Positions 35,401-47,400 of a stretch of DNA of 64,000 bases are shown one piece after another. Source of the DNA: Diospyros lotus (Eukaryota > Streptophyta > Magnoliopsida > Ericales > Ebenaceae); contig NC_068351.1 in the NCBI RefSeq assembly GCF_014633365.1, forward strand, positions 12,096,907 to 12,160,906, written 5' to 3'. The translations under genes were made by a program, and so were the position numbers. A model generated the notes under the pieces. The model had not been told where the DNA came from. It saw only the letters and a list, made by a program, of their open reading frames with translations, and made no database searches. Within the stretch, counting starts at the first letter, position 1; each line of letters starts with the position of its first letter.

Positions 35401-38400
35401 CCATAAGCGGTCCAACTGGAGGTTTAAACTCTCGGCTGATGCACCTACCTCGTTTTTCTGGTGACCCCTCGAAACCTCACCAAACCTATACGAAAGCTCT
35501 CCAAAACCTCCAGAAACACTCCTCAACCTTCAAGGAACAAAATTTCCTTATCCCTTGCTCTCGATTCAACCCAAAACAAGAGAAATTTGAGTTTTAATTT
35601 TGGGAAACCCTCAGCCCCTTCGCCCTCTATTTATAGCCAAACCAAGCCCTAAAATGTCCAATCTTGTCGAATCCTCAGTCATTAATGGCCTTACCTCCCT
35701 TAGATCAACCTAAAGTCGTGATTAGAGCTTTGAAAATGACCCCCCAAAACCTCGATTCTCCGGCCAAGGCAGCTGAATTTTCTTGAACAAACTGACGACA
35801 ACGTGGCAGATTCTCTGCCTAAAGACTGTTCCCAAAGCATTCTTCCCTAGCCCTGACCCTCTGGAGCCCCCCTCGACCCCCCCCCCCCCCGATCGAAATC
35901 GGCGATGGGAGAGGCGGCCGACGGCTGACAGTGTTCACATTGCTAGTCTTTTTTGAAATTCCACTTTTGCTCCTCTAACTTTTGAAATTCCATTTCTGCC
36001 CTTTCCAAATAGCCCCTGAACTTTCCCTAAATTCCATTGAGACCCTCAAGTTGTAAAATTTCCATTTATACCCTGAAGATTTAGAAATTACGTCGTTCCG
36101 ATCTCCCTCGGATAGTTTTAAGAAATTACACTTTGGCCCGAATAACCAATTGGACCTTAAATCCTTTCGTTTCAACCTGAAACCACTTAAGGGTTGTTCT
36201 TCACGATAATTTTGATTCCATTAAAGGTTTCGTTGATTTTTCAGAAGTCCCTTATGATAATTCGATTTTTTTAGCCTGAATCGAAGCTGTACCAAAAACT
36301 ATCTCTGACCCTATTTCTTTCAACGCTAAAAATTATGCCTCGAGACGTTTGTCAGGGACATACCTATTTTCTCAGGTATCTAAGTTCCTGGTATTCCTTT
36401 CGGTTGATTCGGTCACTTTCTCAGGGTATTTTGATACCGATTTCTATGAAATTTCATTTTTCTTTCCAAATGCTTATTCCCAAAAGCAACCCAAAGTTTC
36501 TGGGTATTTCAATAAGGCTGAGGTGGGAAGGCTATCTTGGCCGGGCGGTGTGGCAGGGAAGTTCGTCTGGGGTGGAGCTTGGGCTGGTATAAACAGCTTG
36601 TGATTGAAATGATGGAAGAGCCTGAACGCTCTGTTGCCAGGACGCGACTCGTATTCAATGAGGGGAGCAACCTTCTTCGAGGTTCTAATAGCGTGTAACC
36701 TCGAGGCATTAGGCTCGGGAGATGGGACATCGTGGATAGGAGGGCGTCGCCTCATTACTTGAGTGTCAAATGTGCGACATGTGGCATAATCCTAGCAAAT
36801 AGTTAGTGACGGGTGGCTCTTATCGGTATGATGCTTTGGATGTGGGCAATATAAAGGTAACCACCTATTTCCTCCTCTTACTTTCTGCTTGTTTGGTTTT
36901 TTGAATTCGTGCGCCCCCTTAGGGGGTAAGGAGTTATAACATCGAGTGTCACTTTACATGCATTTATAAATTTTGCGTAATTTCACTGCTTATGTATAAT
37001 AAATGATTTCCAATTATTGATGTAACATCCTGCATCAAGCGATTGGAAGGACCGGAACAATTTACCCTGATGGGCCTACACAAACTTTTCAGGGGTCACC
37101 CATCCTTAAGCTTCCCCGGCTCAAACACGCTTAACCCGGGAGTTCTTTGCCTACATTCAATCCAAAATGTATCCAACTGATATTGTTTACTTCCTTACTT
37201 ATCCTCGATATATACTACCCTTTTCTGGGCTGTAGGGGTATTACATTCTTCCCCCTTGAGCACATGACGTTCTCGTCATGCGACCTTACAACTAGTCCCA
37301 GCTCTCCCCCATCCAGTGTCCCTGGTCCAGTACCCCTAGCCTTAGGCTAGTGCACGGTCCCTAGTCCAGTACCCCCAGCCTTTGGCTAGTACACGGTCCC
37401 AACACATGGCTCGGGCCGGCTTTGATACCACCTGTACCATCCCGCATCAAGCGATAAGAAGGACCAGAACAACTTACTCTGATGCGCCTACTCGAACTTC
37501 TTAAGGGTCACCCATCCTTAAGTTTTCCCAGCTCAAACATGCTTAACCCAGGAGTTTTTTCCTTACATTCAATCCAAAATATATCTAGCTAGTGTTGTTT
37601 CCTTCTTTATTTATCCTCAATATATATTACTCTTCATTGGGCTCTCGGGGTATTACATTTAATAAGATGTGTATTTTACATACATTATATACACATAGAT
37701 GTGGTTGAATACATATAACTGGTTTAATTTTATATCAATTGGGTATTATAGGCATGCAATTTTGATATATTTAATGGAATAACAATGCTATCCAGATTTG
37801 ACAGCTTTTTTGCCCCTACTTTAAACATTCATCACATATTGTATATGTTGAATTTGGGGAGATTCAAATTGAAAAATGACCCCCTGTGAGTTTTCTATCA
37901 TCTGGACTTGGAATGACATCATTCGGAGGCTCGTAGAAGTTTTTATGACATTTTTTATATACATGGGCAGATTTACGCGAGAATAGTGTTTTGGAGGATA
38001 GAAAAATGTTTTGGTATCCCAAATGTTACTGTCATGAGCTAATTTTTAAATGTGATGAACTTATAAGAGTTTTCTACACCCTGTGTAAATTTTATAATTT
38101 TTCAACATTGTTTCCTATTTCAAAATGATTTTTGAAATATTTTATTGCGTGCTGCCAGGAAAAAAAATCTATTTGTGGATTTGGAAAATATTCTGAGAGT
38201 CTTGTAATCTAAATCTTGATGTGAATTTAATTGAGAATGTAGCCCTATGAGTTATTTAGCCACCGAATTGAATTCACATGATTTTGTGCTAAGAACTTCA
38301 ATTTATGCTTGCCTTGGTAAGGACTGACAGTTTGAATTCGTAAATTGGTATTGTTTCACTAGTAGGCTCCCTATTGCAAATATTTTCTTTATATCTTTGC

Positions 38401-41400
38401 ATTTAATACTATTTATATATGTGTTATAATAAATTAACTTAAGGAAATATAGTAGTGAACTGGAGTCATGTTTAGAAGGTAAGGATTATTAAAATTTTTT
38501 AAATGAATGATAATGAACTAGGATTTTTTGGCACATTAACGTAGAGAAAGTATCTTTGAGTAGTGAGGAATTCGGGAGAGTGTGGACCTCTCGAAAGTCC
38601 ACTTTCTTTTCATTTGCTTTATTTTCCAGTTGTAATTCTCTCCAATTTCAGTAAACCAAGATAGATTATCTTCCATAATCTATCAGTAAACTCTCTCTAA
38701 TTTTCACCCCATGTTGAACGGTTAATGTGGAAACATTGTGCTTTGTGGTTGGCTTGCAGATATTTAATGCTAAATTTTTTAGTTACTTTCTGTCATTTCC
38801 TTACATACAATGAAAATGATTAAGCATGTATATGTATCATGTCATTGCATCAATGAGCACACATAGATTTCAATTTGAGAAAGTTAAATATTTTCAAATG
38901 AAAGGTGTGTAAAGGTGCAAATTTTCTTTCAAAGATATGTAACTCAAGTTTTAAAGGAAATGAGGTGAATGTCTATGCCATGAATGATATGAGTGGGAAA
39001 TGGGGCGTGGGGGACCGGCACACCCGACCTATGAAGTAATGTGAATGTGAAAGTTGAAAGTGGAAAGAAATTTTTAATCGCTTTGCAGTACTACTGGTGG
39101 AATGAACCTGGTTCCAAATAAGAATTGCCTACTGTATTCTAATTGGCTAGATGACACGCCCTGTGAGCTCACGATAGTAATGAAATGTTTTGAGAAATTA
39201 AAGTAAATGAGGATACATTTTTCGAAATTTATTCAAACTTTGCATGTCACAAGCATATATCATGTGCATGGAGTTTACTTGCTGAGTTTTAGCTCACCCC
39301 TTTATTTTCCCCACATTTCAAGTGATGAGAGCTTGATGAATTGAGGAGATCGCTTGGAGGCAGACTCACCCAGTAACCCATGGCATAGGATTTTAGATTT
39401 GCACTTGTGGTTTGAGACACTTGTTCGTTATTCATTTATTTACCCATTCCTTTAATTGTTTAATTTTGAAATTTCGAATAAGATAGTTTTGGTTTAGTTG
39501 GATTTAAATCTTTCATTTGGATTGAGTTATTTATTTAATTGGTTAATATTTTTATTGTTGTGGATGCAGTGTCTCTCTATAGGTTGGCTAAGTCTAATTT
39601 ATAGGAGAGACTTTGCCAAAATTTCTCTAAAATTTTATAAAAAAAGAATATAATAAATATATATATATATGTATGGTAAATATAGGAAGTAAAAAGAGAT
39701 AAGTTGAAAACGAATTTATTTTATTTCCGCATGTTATGTAGCACCCCAAGTTTAGAAGTCCTAAACCTAGATGTGTTAACATTCACTTCACTTTAAACAA
39801 GGAAGGGCAAGTGTGTAGATTGAAGAAGGCATTATATGGACTTAAACAGTCTCCACGGGCATGGTTTAGGCGATTTTCTATAGCAATGTATAAAATGGGA
39901 TACTAGCAAAGCCGAGGGGACCACACCCTCTTTATCAAACACACAAAAGATAAGGTAATTGCTCTATTAGTTTATGTTGATGACATTGTTGTGATAGGAA
40001 ATGATGAAGCTGAGCAAGAAGGCTTGAAACAAAATTTTGCTAAGGAATTTGAGATTAAAGACCTTGGAAGACTAAAGTATTTCTTAGGCATTGAGGTGGC
40101 CTATTCTCAAAAGGGAATCTACCTATCTCAGCGTAAGTACACTCTTGACTTATTGACTGAGACTGGACTGCTAGGATGAAATGGAGCTCAAGTTCCAATA
40201 GATCCAAACATCACGCTACGAGAAAATTACTCTGGAGAAGCAATAGATAAATGGCAGTTCCAAAGGTTGGTAGAGAAATTGATATATCTCTCACATACTA
40301 GGTCGAACATAGCATTTGGAGTAAGCCTAGTAAGTCAATTCATGCATAGCCTAAATGAGGAACACATGTAAGCAATAAGGAAAATTCTTCATTATTTAAA
40401 AGCTACACCAGGCAAAGGCATTCTTTTTGCACCAAGAGCTATTCTAAAAGTTCAAGGGTACATGGATGCTGATTGTGGAGGCTCTTTAGTTGATAGATGT
40501 TCCACAACTGGGTACTGCATGTTCCTAGGAGAAAATTTGGTATCTTGGAGGAGTAAGAAACAAGGAGTAGTAGCACGGTCAAGTGCTGAGGCTGAATTCA
40601 GAGCTATGGCTCTTGGTGTGTGTGAACTCTTGTGGCTGAAAATTATCCTAGAAGATTTGAAGATTCAAATACAATATCCTCTTGAGCTTCTATTCGACAA
40701 TCAATCAGCAATCAATGTTGCTCATAATTCGGTACAACACGACCGAACCAAACACATTGAGATTGACAAGTATTTCATTAAAGAAAAATCGGAATCTAGA
40801 CTGCTGCAAATCTCTTATGTTTCAACTAATCAACAAGTGGCAGATCTTCTCACTAAAGGATTGCCTATTAGGAAATTTGAGGAACTAGTAAGCAAGCTAG
40901 GAATGGAAGACATCTACTCACCAGCTTGAGGGGGAATGTTAAAATATCCAAAGATAAACAGCAAGGAGGCAGCCGAGATCGAGATAGAGATATGTTGTTT
41001 TATAAGTTGTTTTTATTCTTTTATCTTTTGTATTTATTCTTATGTTTTATCTTCTTATTGTATTTAAATTGATGTAATGTAATCCTAAATAGAAGGAAAG
41101 TAATCTAGTCCTATAAAATAGGAATGTAATCTAGTCCTAAAATATAGGAGAATTCTTAGGAACCTCTTGTATAAATTTTATTATTGACATCAATAAAATT
41201 ATAAGGAATACCGGTTCCTTTTTCCAACATTTTGTATTCTCAAGACGGATTTGTGCATTGTGGGCGGTCCATTTAATCTTGTGTGCTTGTCACACCACCA
41301 TGATATTTATTTATAAGTTGAGCAGAGCATTTGCATTTGGTGTGTGTTTTACTAGTTGGGCGAGGGTTGGTGAGATGCTTGGCTTATGGGGGCTTTACAT

Positions 41401-44400
41401 CCTGTCTGGTCTACTACGCCACCCTTTATTTGTTGTATCTGCACGAGTCATGGTGCCAATTTTGAGATACAGCTGTACGATGTCTAGATTTTAGAATCGA
41501 GTTATTTATGGACGCCTCGGCGTGCCCAGTTTTATCTTGGACACTCATGCGTGCCAGCGAGTGTGGTAACTCCCACTTGAGTGAGCTTCGGCTTGTAGTA
41601 CAGGTACAATCTGCTTGCAGGGTAGTAGTAGGTTCGTTATAAGGACTTGGGTGCTAGTGTATTTCTTATTTGGACCCTAAGAACCTGTATGTGTGCATTG
41701 TTACTTATACAGTTGGTATCTGTTCTAGTTTATGATATTACATGGCATGTTATGCATGAGTTACGATTTGTTATGTACTTGAGATACAAGTTTACTCTTA
41801 GCACCTACTCTATCCGCCTTTCTTACTTATCCTCGATATATATTACCCTTTTCTAGGCTCTTGGGGTATACAACCTATAACATCCCGCATCGAATGATAG
41901 GAATGACTGAAACAACTTACCCTAATGAACTTTCTAGGGAGTCACCCATCCTTGAGCTTCCCCAGCTCAAGCACGCTTACCCTGAGAGTTCTTTACCTAC
42001 ATTCAGCTCAAAAGGTATCCATCTGGTGTTATTTTCTTCCTTACTTATCCTCGATATATACTACCCTTCTTTGGGCTCTTGGTATATTATATTCTCCTCC
42101 CCCCTTTAAGCACACGACGTCCTCGTCATGCGACCTTACAACTGGTCCCAGATCTTCTCCCTTTTGGGGGCTGTCATTCTAGAAGCCTGCCAGAAGCCAC
42201 TCCTTGTACAGGCCCTCGAGCCCCGACGCCACTCCTTGCCCTCATCGGACTGCCTTTATCAAGGGTCGGCTCTGATACCACCTATAACATCCCGCATCAA
42301 GCGATAAAATGGACTGGAACAACTTATCTTGATGGTCCTACGTGAACTTCTCAGGGGGTCACCTATCGTTGAGCTTCCCCAACTCAAGCACGCTTAACTT
42401 GGGAGTTTTTTGCCTACATTCAGTCCAAAAAGTATCTAATTGGTGTTGTTTACTTCCTTATTTATCTTCGATATATACTACCCCTCTCTAGGCTCTTGGG
42501 GTATTACATACCTCTTGAATTTTTATTTTTTACCAAATTAGTTTTGGCCATTTTAGGAAAGTTTAAGGATCGATTTGGCAAAAAATAAAAGTTTAGGATG
42601 TGTCTGGGGTAAAGACCCAAAGTTCAAGTGTTGTATGGTCAATTTACTTAATGCCATTAGTAATGAAAGGGGTGTTGTGACTAATTTTGGATAGTTTAGG
42701 GATTGATTGGGTGAATTTTAAAGTTTAGGAGATGTCTAGGCCAAATGGCCAAAGTTTAAGGGGTATGCGGTCAATTTACCTTTAACATGATTCATAACTA
42801 AAATTTAAGAATTGAAAAAATTTATAAAATAATTTTTTGATGAAAAATAAGTAGTCTAAGTGCAATACCTTACACTAATTTTCATTTTAGGATTTTCATA
42901 TGCATCGGGCATTTTGAATCCTTTTGGGATATATATATTATTCAATGATTTATAATTGGTAACACTATCATTTAATTGCCACTACCAAGGCACATATTTC
43001 TTCATAATCTGTACTTGGTTTTTTGCAAGAAACCTTATACTATATGTCTTGCTTTATATTGCACCATTTCGTTATTTTCATTATACTTAATAAATTCATA
43101 TTTATATCCCATAGAAAAGATGTTTAAACTATAGGTTCAAACACTTTTGATTTGGATAATGAGTTCAATTCTATTTTTATTACTTTTTTTCATTTTGATC
43201 TATCAATTCTATGTTGACACTCACCAACAATTTTGGTTCAGGATGCTCATTACTTTTGATTGCATCTATTGCAATTGCATAAGCAAGTTTATCATCCATG
43301 ATAATCTTATATCCATCCCATATATTTTCATAATTTATTGAGATCTCACAATTTTCAGGTACCTGTATATATTTTGGAGATAAAATCTTCAAGAGTATTG
43401 GCTTCTTGTTTTGTGCGCATGTTTTCTTCAAGAGTATGTAAATTAGATAAATTCTCTTTAGGAGTGTTTATATTTTGTTTGACTCTTTTCCGAGGAACTT
43501 AGTCTTTTGAACCAATAGGTCTAACATGTTTTTGGCATGTATGAGAATCATTTGCTACAATACTCTTTGATTATCTTTTAGGGATATCAAATTTTCCAAA
43601 ACTTTATAGGTAGTATATGATTTTGTACTCTCTTTGTATCAAATTAATGTATTAGGCAATTAATTTGTAACACTTTGCAAATAAATAATCTTTTGAACTT
43701 CTATGTGGATTGAAATTAAATAAAATAGAAATAGTCCAATTGATTTCACATACATTATTTTCAGTTGTTGCTTTTCTACCCTGGATTTTCTACCCTGGAT
43801 GGTGGAAAGATTCTCATCGAAGTGACAATCAAAAAATATTTCCTATCAAAAGCTTGAGATATCTAATAATAGACCAAAAAAAAAAAAAAAAAAAACAATT
43901 AAGCCAATATAAACTTCATATCAGTATTTGAAACCCATCTTGGTATGTTGTGAGGGTACAAGGTGTTCAATATCAATATCAATTAACATGCAATAATTAT
44001 CAAAAAAAATTTATAAGTAAATTCATTAGCATTATCAAGATGAGCTGTCTTAATTGGATAATCTAGGAATTGTGCCCTCAAATGAACTAGTTGAGCACAG
44101 AGTCTAGCAAATGCAATATTGAATGTGGATAATAAAAAAGCATGTGACCACCTAGCAGATCCATCAATTTGTAACATGAAGTAATGAATAGACCACATGA
44201 TGGATGAATAGATCCACATATCTCCATGTATGAGTTTTAAAAAAACTTGGAGATTAATGACCAACCTTTAAAGGTGTAAGCCAATTTGCCTTGTGAACAA
44301 GCAGCACATGTATGATCGTTTGATACTGCAATCTTCTTGTTATGTAATGAATATCTAGGTATATTTTCAATAATTCAACGCATCTTTATAAACCTTGGAT

Positions 44401-47400
44401 GTCCCAAATGATCATGCCAAAGATTAAAACATTTGACTCATTTCTATAATTTAATCCCAAAGGAAAAATTAAGTCTTTCAAATATATGCTTTTGGCCTGA
44501 GATAATAGAAGTAATATATAAACGTTATTTATTTGACTGTAATCCTTTCTCAATATGATATCCATTTATATGGATATCTTTATAACCGAGTAAATTGCAT
44601 TTTGATTTTGAAGAATATAGGCATTTTCAGTGTATAGTTTTGTACCTTTTAGTAACATTATATGTGCTCTTTCAGAGCCCTTAATTACATCTGAAGTACC
44701 TGAAATTGTATAGAGTTAGCTCCTGGTAATGTTAATAGCACAAAAATTTTCTTCTTTTGAAGAATTGACGTGTTATTAATCTATTCATTAAGCACACATC
44801 TTTGCCATTCATTTTAGGATCAACTAATGCATTTGTGCAATCTCTAACTTTGAGAACATATATCAAAATTTACATTCTTGGAACTAAAAATTAATCTTTC
44901 ACAACACTAGGTAAAGATCTCTAGGTGCTTGATTGTACAATAGGTACGCAAGCAAAGCCCTTTTCATACCACATCTATAATAGATATCTTCATGATTCCT
45001 TTGAGATTTCTGTAGGAAGTTGTTTTCTTCTCCATTTCTCTTTTCAGAGTTTTTCCACTTCTAGTGGTTTTATGTGGTACTTCTGGATATATCCTCCATG
45101 GATTTCTTGACAATTTCTATCATACACATGCCTCTAACTATATTCATGACCTGCGATTACTTTCATGTTTTTGGTCATAATTTGTAGTTGCATTCGCTTT
45201 AGGGAATGACATAATTAGTAGGAGATGTGATTTTTTTAACAAAAGCTCATCTCTTATTTAGCTACAAGAGACTATATCAGTTTGGTTATTTTTAAATTTT
45301 CACTTTCGATATTTGCTACTACAGAAACACTTTTGAAGCACGTGGAGCATGTTTTCCCTAACATATCTTAGTTAATAGTTTTCTTTTCACGTAATTGTAA
45401 TTGTGAACTGATTCTGGATAAAGCATAATTAAACTCACCATTAGTTTTGAAATCTTGCAACTTCAAGTGCTTTATTTTGAGCTTTTGGATTAACACCAAT
45501 TTTAAAAACATTTCCACAAAATATGTGGCTCCTCTAACCTCGTGAGGCATTCAATTTTGAATTATTCATGAAGGGGAAGAAAAATCATACCTTTTGTGTC
45601 ATTCAGCAGGGATGTTTGATTACCTTTCATTTTCTTTATTAGCATTGTATTATAGAAGTCGTTCTCCATAACTTATCACTATTAAGTTTTATCATAAGAA
45701 TGCCATACGCATACGGCTCTTCAGGAACCATCAAGCATTAAGTTGAGATATAAATAGCCCTTCTAGAGCTAACTAGAGTTAATATTCAGGATTTTTCCAA
45801 ATTATAATAGTGCTATAACCATATAGTTCTTCATGAACTATTAGATCATCAATTGTTTAGTTTTGATATAAATAGCTCTTGTAGAACTAATCAAGATTAT
45901 CTAAAATATAGTAGTCATACAACCTTATAGTTCTGTTAGGCCTCCGGTACTGCAGACATACCAAAGGCGCTACAAGAATCAAAGGAATGTTGGTGACACA
46001 GCTGGATGGCGTAACAGCCAGCATGTGCATAACCAAATACGGTTATGGAGGAGGGATAACAACCTATAAAAGGGGATTAGAAGAGAGAGAAAGGTGTGAA
46101 GAATTTGGAGTTTTCTTGCAGGAGAGACCTGGGCCTCTCGAATGCCCAATCTTGTTGCTTGTCTACATTTTTTGCCTTGTAATTTGGAGTTGAAATACAG
46201 CAGAAACTAGCCTACTTCATTGGAATCCTATCTATTGTGTTGAATCTCATCAAGTTCTTCAAGAACTATTAGCCAATAAACCATATTATTTTTAGGCAAT
46301 CAGCTATATCATCAACCATATAAGGCAATCGAAATCAAACGGGAGATATGATTAGAATTAATCTTCAGAATTATCTAACATATAATAATACAATATATAG
46401 TTCTTGAGGAACTATTAGATAATCAAACAGTTCTTTCGGAACTTATTAGGATCATTCTTTCAGATTACCCAACATCAATCAGTTTTTCCATAACTGATTA
46501 GGATTAATCTTCAAGATTAACGAATATATAATAATAATACAAATATACCATTTTCCAGGAACTATGTGGAAATCAAATAGTTTTTCTATAACTGATTTGG
46601 TTTTAATCTTCAGGATTATTGAAAATATAAAAAAAAATATATTGTTCTTCAATAACTATTGTTAGTAATCAAACAGTTTTTACAGAACTGATTAGGATCA
46701 ATCTTCAAAATTAATCAAAATTTGGTAGTAACGAAATATATAGTTCTTCAGGATCTATTGAGTAATCAAGCAATTATTAAGAACCAATTAGGATTAGTCT
46801 TCAGGATTAATCAACATCTAATAATGCAAATGTATAGTTCTTCTAGAACTTATTATTAAGTAATCAAGCAGTTCTATCAAAAGTGACCAGGATTATCAAC
46901 ATATAATAATAAAAATTATAGTTCTTCAGGAACTGTTTTATCATTTAACATGGATGCTAAGATTGATCTTCAAGCAGTTCTATCAAAAGTGACCAGGATT
47001 ATCTACATATAATAATAAAAATTGTAGTTCTTCAGGATCTGTTTTATCATTTAACATGTATGCCAAGATTGATCTTCATGGTCATCCATCATAAATAACT
47101 TCAAGCATTTAAATCATACATACCTTGATTGAAGAACAGAAAATAATTTTTATACTCCAATTTGGTAGAGAATTGTGTTGATAACGCATTGTAAAATTTG
47201 AATAAAATAAAACAAGAGAATGAAGGCAAAAGAGAACTTTTTTGTATATAGAATACTTGATCTTTTGAATGATACAAAATGAGTGACAGGGTAGCTCAAT
47301 TATAATGGTTCATGTCTCCTCAATGGACTGTTAGGATTAATAATGATCCTGTGATTACATTCAAGATTACCCTTTTGAGTGGTTATCCATTATGATAATT

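Larger units (their letters stand above)
39795..41229 (+). mobile_element. copia element, 3' half with 3' LTR
   Basis: Starts inside RT ([20 protein letters not shown]), runs through RNase H, the polypurine tract TTGAGGGGGAA (40926-40936) and a 293-bp 3' LTR (40937-41229, TGTTAAAATA...TCCAACA). The 5' LTR, gag, protease, integrase and RT fingers are missing. Confidence 0.88.

Noticed and set aside
35877..35890. C-runs and G-runs (also 14572-14588, 15976-15988, 31671-31690) as G-quadruplex controls
   Set aside because: Isolated homopolymer runs in transposon or intron DNA without spaced G-tracts; also prone to assembly error.
37016..37662. Target duplication of the first Cassandra copy
   Set aside because: The flanks ATTGA and TTTAA match at only three of five bases, not enough to claim a duplication.
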